This document shows, in pieces, positions 42,274-51,259 of a stretch of 64,000 bases of DNA. The translations under genes and the position numbers were made by a program. Position 1 is the first letter of the stretch; each line of letters starts with the position of its first letter. Below the pieces are notes generated by a model. The model ran no database searches, had not been told where the DNA came from, and saw nothing but the letters and a program-made list of their open reading frames with translations. This DNA is from Spirochaetota bacterium (GTDB lineage: Bacteria > Spirochaetota > Spirochaetia > Treponematales > UBA12059). The stretch is taken from contig JADFDI010000005.1 in the NCBI GenBank assembly GCA_018262985.1, positions 159,286 to 223,285 of the forward strand, in the 5' to 3' direction.

Positions 42274-42305
42274 AGCCGGGCATTCCCGACCGGCCGGCTT
42301 TCTGC
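42274..42305 (+). terminator. Weak hairpin terminator after the FapA-family gene
   Basis: AGCCGG (42274-42279) pairs with CCGGCT (42294-42299), followed by TTTCT. A second hairpin, CCGCCCG/CGGGCGG (42320-42349), lies between it and lgt, which has a clear SD (GAGGAG) before its ATG. Confidence 0.4.
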
Positions 42306-42365
42306 TATACCTGAGCGGACCGCCCGTCTTCAGGAATATCCGCGGGCGGCGTCGAGGAGCCCGCG

Positions 42366-43382
42366 ATGAGTCCCGCTTACGTCCGCTTCCCTTCCTGGAT
42401 CACCCCCGAGATCTTCCCCGGCGTCGAGTGGTTGCCGATCAGGTGGTACGGCCTCATGTACGTCGTCGCCTTCGCGGTCGCCTACGGCCTGTTCATGCTG
42501 CAGGTCCGGCGTCGCAAGCTTCCCCTCGATCCCGACGACATCGCGGGCTTCTTCTTCTCCGCCATCCTCGGGCTGCTGCTCGGCGCGCGCGTTTTCCACG
42601 CGCTCGTCTACGACCCCTCCGGCTACTACTGGACGCATCCCTGGCTGATCTTCTGGCCCTTCCAGGGCGGGCGGCTCGTGGGCCTCCAGGGCATGAGCTA
42701 CCACGGCGGGGCGATCGGCGCGTTGATCGGCGTTATGCTGTACACACGCAAGCACAAGCTCGACCTGCTCGCCTGGGGCGACATGCTCGCCGTCGCCATC
42801 CCGCTCGGCTACACCTTCGGACGGCTCGGCAACTTCATCAACGGGGAGCTGTGGGGCAAGGTCACCTCGTCGCCGATCGGCATGGTCTTCCCGCACGCCG
42901 CCCGCTTCGATACGACCTTGCCGTGGGTCCGCGAGGTCGCGGAAAAGGCCGGAATGAGCCTCGAGGGCCTCTCCCGCGTCAACCTGCCGCGGCATCCGAG
43001 CCAGCTCTACGAGGCCCTGTTCGAGGGCGTGGTCCTCTGGGCCCTGCTCTGGCTCCTGGCCCGGCCGCCGCGATTCTGGAAGGGCTTCCAGATCGGAGCC
43101 TACTTCGCCGGCTACGGCGCCATCCGCTTCGTCATCGAGTATTTCCGCGAACCGGACGAGCAGCTCGGCTACATCCTCGAGCTCGGCGGGCGGGGCGCGT
43201 CGACGCACCTGTTCGAGTCGCCGTGGAATTTCTCGATGGGCCAGCTGCTCTGCCTCTTGATGATCGCCGGCGGAGGCGCCTTCATGGCCTGGTCCAAGGC
43301 GCGCGCGAAGCGCGAGGCCGCGCTCGCCGCGGAAGCCGGCGCCAAGCCGTCGACCCGCAAGCTCAAGAAGAAGCTGAAGTAG
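42366..43382 (+). CDS. lgt: Prolipoprotein diacylglyceryl transferase
   Basis: 338 aa with about seven membrane helices. It moves diacylglyceryl from phosphatidylglycerol to the lipobox Cys of prolipoproteins, the first step for the many lipoproteins in this window. Signatures: WYGLMYVVAF, MSYHGGAIGALIG with the essential His, the family motif GYTFGRLGNFINGELWG, and RHPSQLYEALFEG. An insertion of about 25 residues in a periplasmic loop (DTTLPWVREVAEKAGMSLEG) and a basic C-terminal tail are additions often seen in spirochaetal Lgt. Confidence 0.95.
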   Translation: MSPAYVRFPSWITPEIFPGVEWLPIRWYGLMYVVAFAVAYGLFMLQVRRRKLPLDPDDIAGFFFSAILGLLLGARVFHALVYDPSGYYWTHPWLIFWPFQGGRLVGLQGMSYHGGAIGALIGVMLYTRKHKLDLLAWGDMLAVAIPLGYTFGRLGNFINGELWGKVTSSPIGMVFPHAARFDTTLPWVREVAEKAGMSLEGLSRVNLPRHPSQLYEALFEGVVLWALLWLLARPPRFWKGFQIGAYFAGYGAIRFVIEYFREPDEQLGYILELGGRGASTHLFESPWNFSMGQLLCLLMIAGGGAFMAWSKARAKREAALAAEAGAKPSTRKLKKKLK

Positions 43383-43413
43383 ATTGGCTCGGAAGCGGTC
43401 GGCGGGGGCGGGC

Positions 43414-44505
43414 TCAGTCCCCGAACCCCACGCCGACCAGCCGCGCGGTGCTGAGCGTGGGATTGCCCGGCGGCACCTTGCGCGTCCGGTCCGCGACCTC
43501 CGATAGCGGCACCGGCACGATTTCGCCGTTCCGCATCGCCACCATTTTCCCGAACTCGCCCGCGGCTATCATCCGGGCGGCCTGGGCGCCGAAGCCCGTG
43601 GCGAGCAGCCTGTCGTAGGGACTGGGCGTCCCGCCCCGCTGGAGGTAGCCGAGGACGGTGACCCGCGTCTCCATGCCGGTATCCCCGGCGATCTCCGCGC
43701 CGATCCGGTAGCCGATCGAAGGCCAGCTCATGGCGGCGCGACGCTTCCTGCGCTCCTTCTTGTCGAGCGCGGCTTCCTCGGCCGAAAGCGCGCCCTCGGC
43801 CACCACGACGATCGAGAACGGCTTGCCTGCGCGCTCCCTCGCGCGCAGGGTTTCCGCCACCGATTCCCTCCGGTAGGGGAGTTCGGGGATCAGGATCACG
43901 TCCCCTCCGCCAGCGACGCCAGCGAAGAGCGCGAGCCAGCCGGCCTTGTGGCCCATCAGCTCGATGACCATGACGCGGTTGTGGGAGTGGGCGGTGGAAT
44001 GGAGGCGGTCGATGGCTTCGGTCGCGATGTCCACCGCGGAATGGAAGCCGAAGGTGACGTCCGTGCCCGCGATGTCGTTATCGATGGTCTTCGGGAGACC
44101 CACCACGTTCAGGCCGGCGAGCGAAAGCAGGTGCGCCGTGCTTTGGGTGCCGTTGCCTCCGATCGCCACCAGGCAGTCGAGGCCGAGCCGGCGGTAGTTC
44201 TCGATTATGAGTTCCGGTTTCGACTGGCCGAGCTCGGCGTCGGTCTGGTCGCCCTCGTCATGGAAGGGTTTCTCGCGGGAGGAGCCGAGTATCGTTCCGC
44301 CGCGCGTCAGGATGCCGGAAAAGTCCGCGGCCTCGAGGACGCGGGCCTCGCCCTCTATGAGGCCGCGGTAGCCGTTGGCGATGCCGATGACGCGCATGCC
44401 GTACTCGCCCGAGGCGGCCTTGGCGACGCCTCTGATGGCCGCGTTGAGTCCGGGGCAGTCGCCGCCCGAGGTCAGGATGCCGATGCTCATCCGCCCGCGC
44501 TCCAT
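43414..44505 (-). CDS. 6-phosphofructokinase, Gly104/Lys124 subgroup
   Basis: 363 aa. It phosphorylates fructose-6-phosphate in glycolysis. ILTSGGDCPGLNAAIR binds the nucleotide, AIGGNGTQSTA is the Mg/phosphate loop, LPKTIDNDIAGTD holds the catalytic Asp, and ELMGHKAGWLALFA contacts the sugar phosphate. By E. coli numbering, Gly is at 104 (predicting ATP rather than pyrophosphate) but Lys at 124, the mixed pattern of group III enzymes; Asp103 is Asn. I use ATG 44505 with GGAGGGGG upstream; ATG 44490 is possible. It follows a degenerate SDR gene by 17 bp. Confidence 0.92.
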   Translation of the reverse strand: MERGRMSIGILTSGGDCPGLNAAIRGVAKAASGEYGMRVIGIANGYRGLIEGEARVLEAADFSGILTRGGTILGSSREKPFHDEGDQTDAELGQSKPELIIENYRRLGLDCLVAIGGNGTQSTAHLLSLAGLNVVGLPKTIDNDIAGTDVTFGFHSAVDIATEAIDRLHSTAHSHNRVMVIELMGHKAGWLALFAGVAGGGDVILIPELPYRRESVAETLRARERAGKPFSIVVVAEGALSAEEAALDKKERRKRRAAMSWPSIGYRIGAEIAGDTGMETRVTVLGYLQRGGTPSPYDRLLATGFGAQAARMIAAGEFGKMVAMRNGEIVPVPLSEVADRTRKVPPGNPTLSTARLVGVGFGD

Positions 44506-44522
44506 GACGCCGCCCCCTCCGC

Positions 44523-45155
44523 TCAGGCCTGGAACGCGCCGAAAAGACCCGGTCGGCCGCCGACGCGGTGCCAGCGCCCGGCCAGGCGCGTCGCGTCGCC
44601 CTCGAGGAGCTTGCGGACCGCCTGCAGCGCTTGGTCCTCATCGCCGCCGCGGAGCTCGGCGGCGAGCAGATACCAGGGCTTCCCGTCGAGCGTGGCGAAG
44701 AGCGCCTTGATCCAGGCGCGCAGCGCCCCGTCGACGAGCAGGGTCAACGGGTCGGACGAGGCTTCGTCCGGCACGCGGACGGCCAGGACGAGCCGGCCCG
44801 ACCCGATCCGTTCGAATTCGGCCATAAGCTCCCTGACCAGGTGGACGGCGCCCTTGAGCCGCGCGTCTACGACGCGCTCGACCTCGCGGGGGCCGTCGGC
44901 CGCGCCCTTCTCGTCGGTATCCGGGGCGCGCGGGTCGAGCACGAGCAGGGCCGCGTCGATGCGGCCGAGGCGGTTGGTCGCGGCCATGACCGCGGCGCGG
45001 GCGGCCGCGAAGCTACCGGATCCGAGCGGCGCGGCGTCTTCCCCGCCCGCTCCGCGGGCGAGCGCGAACACTTCGCGGCCCGCGCGGGCGGATTCGTCGA
45101 GGATCGAGCGGGCGATCGGATCTTCGAGCGGGATGGCGAGCGTTGTCTTTTTCAC
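44523..45155 (-). CDS. Degenerate SDR-fold protein
   Basis: 210 aa. It begins KKTTLAIPLEDPIARSILDE, where a TGxxxGxG cofactor motif would be expected but is missing. The middle (AAVMAATNRLGRIDAALLVLDP, RLKGAVHLVRELMAEFERIG, GRLVLAVRVP, GALRAWIKALFATLDGKPWY) follows the beta4-alpha5-beta5 pattern of short-chain dehydrogenases but has no YxxxK. It is probably catalytically inactive and may be structural or regulatory. Immediately upstream of PFK on the same strand, and divergent from nadE. Confidence 0.55.
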   Translation of the reverse strand: MKKTTLAIPLEDPIARSILDESARAGREVFALARGAGGEDAAPLGSGSFAAARAAVMAATNRLGRIDAALLVLDPRAPDTDEKGAADGPREVERVVDARLKGAVHLVRELMAEFERIGSGRLVLAVRVPDEASSDPLTLLVDGALRAWIKALFATLDGKPWYLLAAELRGGDEDQALQAVRKLLEGDATRLAGRWHRVGGRPGLFGAFQA

Positions 45156-45233
45156 GGGCGGAGTGTACTATCGGCGGGCCCCCTTCGCAAGCGCGCCCGC
45201 GGGTCCCGCCACGAGGCGGGGCGCGGAGGATCG

Positions 45234-46904
45234 ATGCGTTTAGCCCTCGCGCAGATCGACGCGGTGATCGGGGATTTCGACGGCAACCGCCGCCTGATCG
45301 TCGAACGGGTTCGCGAAGCCCTTTCGCGGACTCCCCGTCCGGACCTGGTCGTCTTTCCGGAAATGGCCATTTGCGGCTACCCTCCCCTGGACCTGCTCGA
45401 TCAGGATTCCTTCGTGGAACGAAACCTCGAGAGCCTCCGCAAGCTGCAGGCCGAGCTGCCGGACGGCATCGCGGTCGCGGTGGGCTTGGTCGACCGCAAC
45501 CGCTCCGGCTCGGGCAAGTCCCTGGTCAACGCAGTCGCCGTCCTCAGGGACGGGGCCGTCGTCTTCCGGCAGGAGAAGACCCTGCTTCCGACCTACGACG
45601 TCTTCGACGAAGCCCGCTACTTCGAGCCGGCCCGCGAACGCGCCGTGCTCGAACTGGCCGGCATCCGCGTCGGCTTCGCCATCTGCGAGGACATCTGGTG
45701 GGAAGAACCGCCCGTCCCCGCGATGCGTTATCCGGTCGATCCGGTCCGCGACCTGCTAGACCGCGGCGCGGAGCTGGTCGTGGTGCCTTCAGCGTCGCCC
45801 TTCGTCGCCGGCAAGCTCGCGACCCGGCTTCGCCTCGCCGGGGACCTGGCCCGCGAGGGCTCCGTCCCCGTGGTCTACGTGAACATGGCGGGCGCCGCCG
45901 ACTCCCTGGTCTTCGACGGTCGCTCCTTCGCCGTCGACCGCGAGGGCCGGCCCGTGGCCATGGCGGGCTGGGGAACCGAAACCCTGTCGTTCGACACCGA
46001 CCATCCCGGTGCGCCGATCGAGGTCGTCGACGACCGCCTGGCGGAAATCGAGGAAGCGCTCGTGGAAGGCATACGCGGTTACATGCGCCGCTGCGGTTTC
46101 ACGAAGGCCCATCTCGGCGTCTCGGGCGGCATCGATTCCGCCCTGGTCGCCTACCTGGCGGTTCGCGCCGTCGGGGCGGAGAACGTGGTCGGCATCGCGA
46201 TGCCGAGCCGCTTTTCCAGCGAAGGTTCGATCACCGATTCCGTCGAGCTCTGCCGCCGGCTCGGCATGCGGATGGAGACCATACCCATCGAGGGACCCTT
46301 CAAGGCCTTGCTCGACGCCCTCGCTCCCGGCTTCGGGGACAGACCCTTCGACCTGACGGAGGAAAACCTCCAGGCGCGCGTCCGGGGCACCCTGCTCATG
46401 GCCTGGTCCAACAAATTCGGCTCGATGCTATTCACGACCGGCAACAAGAGCGAGCTCGCGTGCGGTTATTGCACGCTGTACGGCGACATGGCCGGCGCGA
46501 TCGCGCCCATCGGCGACCTGCTCAAGACCGAGGTGTTCGCCCTCTGCGAGTCGATCGACGCGCGCGCGGAACGCCAGGGGAGGGAAGCGCCGATACCGCG
46601 CGCCATCATCGACAAGCCCCCCTCGGCGGAGCTCCGCCCCGACCAGAAGGACGAGGATTCCCTCCCGCCCTACGCCGTCCTCGACGCCATACTCTCGAGC
46701 TACATCGTCGGCAACCGATCCGCCTCGGAGATCGTGGAGTCGGGATACGAGGAAGCGACCGTGAAGCGCGTCGTCCGGCTGGTAGCCCTATCGGAGTACA
46801 AGCGAAGGCAGGCCGCCCCGGTCATCAAGGTATCCCCGCGGGCGTTCGGCATGGGGCGTCGCATCCCGATAGCGCGCGCGTTCCACGAGGCGTCGATCCG
46901 ATGA
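45234..46904 (+). CDS. nadE: Glutamine-dependent NAD+ synthetase
   Basis: 556 aa from ATG 45234, with CGGAGGA upstream. An N-terminal nitrilase-type glutaminase domain (about 1-265) carries the Glu-Lys-Cys triad: Glu in VVFPEMAICGYP, Lys in FRQEKTLLPTYDVFDE, Cys in FAICEDIWWEE. The C-terminal synthetase has the PP-loop LGVSGGIDSALVAYLA and TTGNKSELACGYCTLYGDMA. It makes NAD from deamido-NAD using ammonia channelled from glutamine. The stop overlaps the next start (ATGA), coupling it to the CapA-like gene. Confidence 0.95.
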   Translation: MRLALAQIDAVIGDFDGNRRLIVERVREALSRTPRPDLVVFPEMAICGYPPLDLLDQDSFVERNLESLRKLQAELPDGIAVAVGLVDRNRSGSGKSLVNAVAVLRDGAVVFRQEKTLLPTYDVFDEARYFEPARERAVLELAGIRVGFAICEDIWWEEPPVPAMRYPVDPVRDLLDRGAELVVVPSASPFVAGKLATRLRLAGDLAREGSVPVVYVNMAGAADSLVFDGRSFAVDREGRPVAMAGWGTETLSFDTDHPGAPIEVVDDRLAEIEEALVEGIRGYMRRCGFTKAHLGVSGGIDSALVAYLAVRAVGAENVVGIAMPSRFSSEGSITDSVELCRRLGMRMETIPIEGPFKALLDALAPGFGDRPFDLTEENLQARVRGTLLMAWSNKFGSMLFTTGNKSELACGYCTLYGDMAGAIAPIGDLLKTEVFALCESIDARAERQGREAPIPRAIIDKPPSAELRPDQKDEDSLPPYAVLDAILSSYIVGNRSASEIVESGYEEATVKRVVRLVALSEYKRRQAAPVIKVSPRAFGMGRRIPIARAFHEASIR

Positions 46905-48016
46905 GGCGGGCGTTCGCGGTCGGAGCGGTCGCGGCGGCGATCCTCGTCCTCCCGCTCACGTCCTGTTCCGCGGCCGCGGAGCCCGGGAACGACATCGCGA
47001 ACGCGTCGGCGTCCCTGCCGATGGAGCTCGCCATACCGACGCTTCCCGATCCGGAACCCGCCGCGGTCCGGTTCCTCGCCGTCGGGGACATCCTGCTCGA
47101 CCGCCTTCCCGGGGCGCGGATCGCGCGCGAGGGCTGGAAGGCTCCGTTCGCGTCGGTGAAGCCGCTCGTCGAGGGCGCGGACCTCGCCTTCGCGAACCTG
47201 GAATGCCCGGCCAGCTACCCCGGCGTCCCCTATCCGGGCAAGCCCGAGAACGTCACCTTCAACGCCGATCCGGGCGCCCTCCTGGGAATCGCCTGGGCGG
47301 GCTTCGACGTCGTGTCGCTCGCGAACAACCACATGAACGACCACGGTCCGAAGGCGGTCGCGGAGACCCTCGCGGCGCTCGACCTGATCGGCGTGGCGCG
47401 GAGCGGCGCGGGGACGGACCTCGCGGAAGCGCGCGCGCCGGCATGGCTCGAGGCGGGCGGCGCCAGGGTCGCCGTGCTTTCCTACGCCGAGGCGTGGTGG
47501 TCCGTGACCGGCGCGGGCGAGGCGACTCCGGGCGTCGCCCACGCCGTAACGGACCATATGGTCGCGGACGTCGGCGCCGCGCTCGCGGACGGTGCCGACT
47601 ACGTGCTCGTATCCGTACATTGGGGCGAGGAGCACGCCCGTTCGCCCACCGCGTTCCAGCGCTCGTTCGGGCAAGCAGCCATCGACGCGGGCGCCGCCGC
47701 GGTCCTCGGTCACCACCCCCACGTCCTGCAGGGCGTGGAGCGTCACGGCAGAGGCGTAATCCTCTATTCGATGGGGAACTTCGTCTTCGACATGGCCGCC
47801 GATACCACCTACGACTCCGCCGCGTTCGTTCTCACGCTCTCGGGTGGCGGGGTCGAGGCCCTCGAAATCCGCCCCTTGAGGATCGATCGCGGGCTCTGGG
47901 CGCCGCGGGCGGCCACGGGGTCGGACGGCGAGCGCATCCTCGGAACGCTGCGGGCGATGAGCGCGAAACTGGGGACGGAGCTGGCCGTGGAGGCCGAGGC
48001 GGCTTATCTCCATTGA
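46901..48016 (+). CDS. CapA-family metallophosphatase-like lipoprotein
   Basis: 371 aa. The signal sequence MRRAFAVGAVAAAILVLPLT ends at a lipobox Cys (LTSC). CapA/PgsA poly-gamma-glutamate-type landmarks: FLAVGDILLDR, FANLECPASY, SLANNHMNDHGPKAV, VSVHWGEEHARSP, LGHHPHVLQGVE and LYSMGNFVFDM, i.e. the metal-ligand order of the calcineurin-like fold. In other bacteria CapA proteins help export polyglutamate capsules, but no capB/capC is nearby, so the role is open. Translationally coupled to nadE. Confidence 0.85.
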   Translation: MRRAFAVGAVAAAILVLPLTSCSAAAEPGNDIANASASLPMELAIPTLPDPEPAAVRFLAVGDILLDRLPGARIAREGWKAPFASVKPLVEGADLAFANLECPASYPGVPYPGKPENVTFNADPGALLGIAWAGFDVVSLANNHMNDHGPKAVAETLAALDLIGVARSGAGTDLAEARAPAWLEAGGARVAVLSYAEAWWSVTGAGEATPGVAHAVTDHMVADVGAALADGADYVLVSVHWGEEHARSPTAFQRSFGQAAIDAGAAAVLGHHPHVLQGVERHGRGVILYSMGNFVFDMAADTTYDSAAFVLTLSGGGVEALEIRPLRIDRGLWAPRAATGSDGERILGTLRAMSAKLGTELAVEAEAAYLH

Positions 48017-48066
48017 TCCGATTCGGACGAGGGCGCCGCGCGCGATCGGCTACCGGCGACCACGGC

Positions 48067-48094
48067 TTGGAAGTTCGCGGATAAGCGTTATAAT
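48067..48094 (+). promoter_or_regulatory. Promoter of the first lipoprotein gene
   Basis: TTGGAA (48067-48072), 16 bp, perfect TATAAT (48089-48094), ATG at 48107. The surrounding AGCGTTATAAT is repeated at the promoter of the next gene (50045-50056). Confidence 0.7.
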
Positions 48095-48106
48095 GGAATA
48101 GAAGGC

Positions 48107-50008
48107 ATGGCCAAGTTCCCTCTCATGGCCCGAAGGGGCTTTTCAAGGACCATCCGCGCTTCCATCCTCGCGGGCGCGGTCGCGACGGGCTTGCTCGCCT
48201 GCGCCGATTCGTCGTATTTCCTGTCCGATTCGGAGCGCGACGAGTTGTACGGCCTCGAGTTGCTCATCGGCAATCTCGAGATGCCGGACGGCGCCTTGCT
48301 CGTGCCCGGAACCGCCATCAAGCCCAGGATTTCGCTCGCCGACGGCGTTGCGGCCCCCGCCGGCCTGTCGCTCGAGCTGGTCGCGGTAGGAGGGGCGAGC
48401 GTGCTGCGCTCGACCCTGTCCATGGGGACGCCCGATCCCGAACCCGGCGATGCGTCCCCGCAACTCGGGCGGAACCTGGCCGTGGAGTCCATGCTCGACA
48501 AGCTTCCGTCCTTCGCGCTGCCGTCGGGACTCGAACCGGGCGCCTACTACCTCGAGCTCCGCGCCGTGGGGCGGGACGGAACGGAGCGCGCGGCGATCTC
48601 CCGAGCCGTCTTCGTGGCGACGCGCGAACCGGCGGCCGCCTCGATAGCCGTGTATCCCGGCGTCGTCCGACCGGGCGGGATGCTCCTTCTCGTGGCCGAC
48701 GCGGACGCCGACGGTTTCGACCCTTGGGTTCGCTGGAGCGCCCAAGGCGTGGTCCTGTCCGAGGGTTACGCTTCGAAAGGCTACGCCCGCCTGCTCTGGC
48801 GGGCGCCGACCGAGGCGGTCGCGAGCACCCTCGCGTTCGAGTGGTTCCCGTCCGTTCCCCACAGGTCCGGGCTCGGCGGCGTCCTCAAGGAGAAGGTCTC
48901 GATCCTGGTGCCCGCGAAGGCGGCCCCCGTGGGTGACGAATTCGCCGACGCCGCGAGCTTCGAACGCCTTTTCCGCCTCGAGGGCGATTTCCTCGAAGCG
49001 AAGGGAAGCGTCGAGGCGGAGATCTCCGGAAGCCCCCTGCCCGACGCATGGTCGGGCGGAATTGGCTTCAGGTTCGACCAAGGCGAAGGCTTTTCGACTC
49101 CGCTCGACGCGTTCGCGGGGAACCTCGCCTTCTCGTTGGTCGCGAGGCTCGCGATCGATAGAGCAGCCAGCGGCCCGGTCATCGGCGTCGGCAACGGCGA
49201 GGGCGCCGTCGTCGTGAGCGTCCGGGACGGACGACTGTACCTCGAGCTGCCGGGCCGCGCCGGCGACCTCGCGTTGCCGGGCCCGGCGCTGCCCGCCCGC
49301 GTCTTCACGCTCTCCGCGAGCGTCGTGCCCGTCGCGAAGCGCTTGGCGATCTCCTGGCATATCGACGGCTCGCCGTCGCAATCCGCGCTTTTCGACATCG
49401 ACGCCGGGGAGTGGGCTCCGTTCGACCGATTCACGGTCGGCGGCGCCGCGGGATTGTACGACGAAGCCGGAGTCTGGCGTTCACCCGAGCCGCGAGCCGC
49501 GTATCCCGCGTGGGCGCGCAACCAGGCGGCCAAGTACGGCGCAGCCCTGCTCGCCGCGGAAGGCTTCGAATCGCCCTCCGTGCCGGATTCCGTCACGCGG
49601 TCGTCCGGCGTACAGGCGACTTCGGAGGGACTCGCTCTCGACCCCGGCGCGAGCGCCTGGTTGGTCCGGACCTTCCCGGTTTCCGCTCCGCTCCGCGTTC
49701 GCTTCGACGGCGACGCCGTCCTGGCCCTGGCGCTTCCCGGAGGATCCGTCCTCGCCACGATATCCCCCGACGGGATCGTCCGCCTGCCCGACGGCCGCAT
49801 GCCCGCGAGCCTCGATCCGACGGGGGGGCTGGTCATTTCGGTCGACCGGGGAACCCTGAACGTCTCGAGCGACCGGAGCGCCGCGCGCGCCGTCGCGTCC
49901 TTCGCCGGCGAGGAGCTCGCGCTCGGCTTCATCGCTCCGGATGTCCGATCCTTCGTGCGTCATGTTTCGGTCCTTTCGGAGACGCCCGTCGATTCCGACG
50001 GGAAATGA
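48107..50008 (+). CDS. Large lipoprotein of unknown function
   Basis: 633 aa. The N-terminus is basic, then ILAGAVATGLLAC forms a lipobox. Residues about 45-260 look like beta-sandwich repeats (GLEPGAYYLELRAVGRDGTE, SIAVYPGVVRPGGMLLLVAD). The remainder has concanavalin-like jelly-roll features (FSLVARLAIDRAASGPVIGV, ISWHIDGSPSQSALFDID), typical of LamG-type domains that bind glycans or protein. I do not recognise the family. First of four consecutive lipoprotein genes on the plus strand, with its own strong promoter. Confidence 0.7.
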   Translation: MAKFPLMARRGFSRTIRASILAGAVATGLLACADSSYFLSDSERDELYGLELLIGNLEMPDGALLVPGTAIKPRISLADGVAAPAGLSLELVAVGGASVLRSTLSMGTPDPEPGDASPQLGRNLAVESMLDKLPSFALPSGLEPGAYYLELRAVGRDGTERAAISRAVFVATREPAAASIAVYPGVVRPGGMLLLVADADADGFDPWVRWSAQGVVLSEGYASKGYARLLWRAPTEAVASTLAFEWFPSVPHRSGLGGVLKEKVSILVPAKAAPVGDEFADAASFERLFRLEGDFLEAKGSVEAEISGSPLPDAWSGGIGFRFDQGEGFSTPLDAFAGNLAFSLVARLAIDRAASGPVIGVGNGEGAVVVSVRDGRLYLELPGRAGDLALPGPALPARVFTLSASVVPVAKRLAISWHIDGSPSQSALFDIDAGEWAPFDRFTVGGAAGLYDEAGVWRSPEPRAAYPAWARNQAAKYGAALLAAEGFESPSVPDSVTRSSGVQATSEGLALDPGASAWLVRTFPVSAPLRVRFDGDAVLALALPGGSVLATISPDGIVRLPDGRMPASLDPTGGLVISVDRGTLNVSSDRSAARAVASFAGEELALGFIAPDVRSFVRHVSVLSETPVDSDGK

Positions 50009-50027
50009 CGATCGGAGGCCCGTCCGG

Positions 50028-50056
50028 CTGGAAACGCCCGAAGCGAGCGTTATAAT
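50028..50056 (+). promoter_or_regulatory. Promoter of the LpoB/FlgT-like lipoprotein gene
   Basis: CTGGAA (50028-50033), 17 bp, perfect TATAAT (50051-50056). GCGTTATAATCGAA closely matches GCGTTATAATGGAA at 48085-48098, so the two genes may share regulation. A good SD (AAGGAG) precedes the ATG at 50086. Confidence 0.7.
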
Positions 50057-50085
50057 CGAACGAGTGTCAACCTAAGGAGAGCCGC

Positions 50086-51180
50086 ATGAAGTCCGCCGGG
50101 TCCTTCGCCGTCTTGATCCTCGCGCTCGCCGTCATGGTTTCCTGCGCCGGCGCGCCATCGGCCGTTCCCTCCGCCGACGCGGACGCCGGGACCGTTTCGG
50201 ACTCCGCCGCGGCCAAGGCCCGCGCGAAGGAACTCGTGACCGGAATTCCGTCCACCGGCACGACAACCGGGACGACCACGGGTACGACCACCGGGACCCC
50301 GCCCGCCGGGGCGACGACTCCTCCTCCGGTCGATACGGCTACTCCGACTCCCGTGGTGGCGGACGACGTTCCTCCTCCCGCCCCCGGGGTGCTGACCGAC
50401 GAGGAACGGGCCTTCCTCGAGCGTTACCTGGCCGGGCTCGATTACCTCGTCTACATCGACGAGGCCGCCGGCATGGATCCGGCGCTCGCCAAGATGGCGG
50501 TCACCCAGGCCAATCGCTACCTGATCGAGAAAATGGGCCGCACGGTCATCGATTTCGACCAGGTGCAACGCAACAAGAAGGATCAGCAGGCCGCCTACAT
50601 GGCAGAGACCGGCGGTTCCATCGGCATCATGCAATACCTGGCGCAGAAGTTCGACGCGGACGTCTATGTCGAGATTTCCATGCGCGCCGCGGGATCCGAG
50701 CGGGCCGGCCGCTTCTATGCTTCCGCGCAGGGCGTGATGAAGCTGTTCGATACTTCCACCTCGCAGCTGCTCGGCTCGCTTTCCTTCGTAAGCCCGGAGG
50801 TGATGAGTCCCACCAGCCTCGACGGGGCGCTCTCGAACGCGGTCCAGGCCTCCATTTTCACGGCGATGCCGAAAATGACCGACCAGGCCAAGTCCCTCAT
50901 CGAGGCCAGCCTGGCGAACGGCATACGCTTCGAGCTGGTGATCCAGAAAACTCCGGACGCCCGCGCCATCTCCAATCTCCGGAGGGCCTTGGCCCGGTCG
51001 TTCCGGCTGGTCGAGCAGGTTTCCTACTCGCCCGACGAGACCCGCCTGCTCGTGTATACCTTCAAGAGCGCGACCGCCGTGGAGGACGCCGTCTACGTCG
51101 CGGCGGAACGCGCGGGCATGCCGGACATCTACCTTGTTTTCAGCCGCGGGAAGGCGCTCACCTTCAACAGCGGATTGTAG
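50086..51180 (+). CDS. Lipoprotein with LpoB/FlgT/CsgG-like fold
   Basis: 364 aa. The lipobox is LAVMVSC. A Thr/Gly/Pro-rich linker (about 55-100) is built from four 12-bp DNA repeats. The rest (LAKMAVTQANRYLIEKMGRT, VIDFDQVQRNKKDQQAAYMA, LAQKFDADVYVEISMRA, GSLSFVSPEVMSPTSLDGAL) follows the ABATE-like alpha-beta pattern of LpoB, FlgT-M and CsgG outer-membrane assembly proteins. This assignment is by pattern only. In other bacteria such proteins activate penicillin-binding proteins or shape flagellar outer rings. Second gene of the lipoprotein array. Confidence 0.65.
   Translation: MKSAGSFAVLILALAVMVSCAGAPSAVPSADADAGTVSDSAAAKARAKELVTGIPSTGTTTGTTTGTTTGTPPAGATTPPPVDTATPTPVVADDVPPPAPGVLTDEERAFLERYLAGLDYLVYIDEAAGMDPALAKMAVTQANRYLIEKMGRTVIDFDQVQRNKKDQQAAYMAETGGSIGIMQYLAQKFDADVYVEISMRAAGSERAGRFYASAQGVMKLFDTSTSQLLGSLSFVSPEVMSPTSLDGALSNAVQASIFTAMPKMTDQAKSLIEASLANGIRFELVIQKTPDARAISNLRRALARSFRLVEQVSYSPDETRLLVYTFKSATAVEDAVYVAAERAGMPDIYLVFSRGKALTFNSGL
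50254..50301 (+). repeat. Four 12-bp in-frame tandem repeats
   Basis: Units ACCGGCACGACA, ACCGGGACGACC, ACGGGTACGACC and ACCGGGACCCCG encode TGTT repeats in the lipoprotein linker. Copy number could vary between strains by slippage without a frame change. Confidence 0.8.
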
Positions 51181-51259
51181 GCTTTGGCGACGGGCGTCGG
51201 ACGCCCGCGTATCGAACCGGGCGTCGCCCGGCCGTCCCGAATTACCCGAGGAGGTCATC

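Noticed and set aside
39173-42283. 1036-aa minus-strand ORF antisense to the FapA-family gene
   Set aside because: Composition (Arg, Asp, Gly, His heavy, no domain pattern) is that of a mirror frame; the plus strand encodes recognisable DUF342 and beta-helix motifs.
45143-46900. N-terminal part of the 957-aa ORF in the CapA frame
   Set aside because: It is an out-of-frame reading of nadE; CapA starts at 46901 with a lipoprotein signal.
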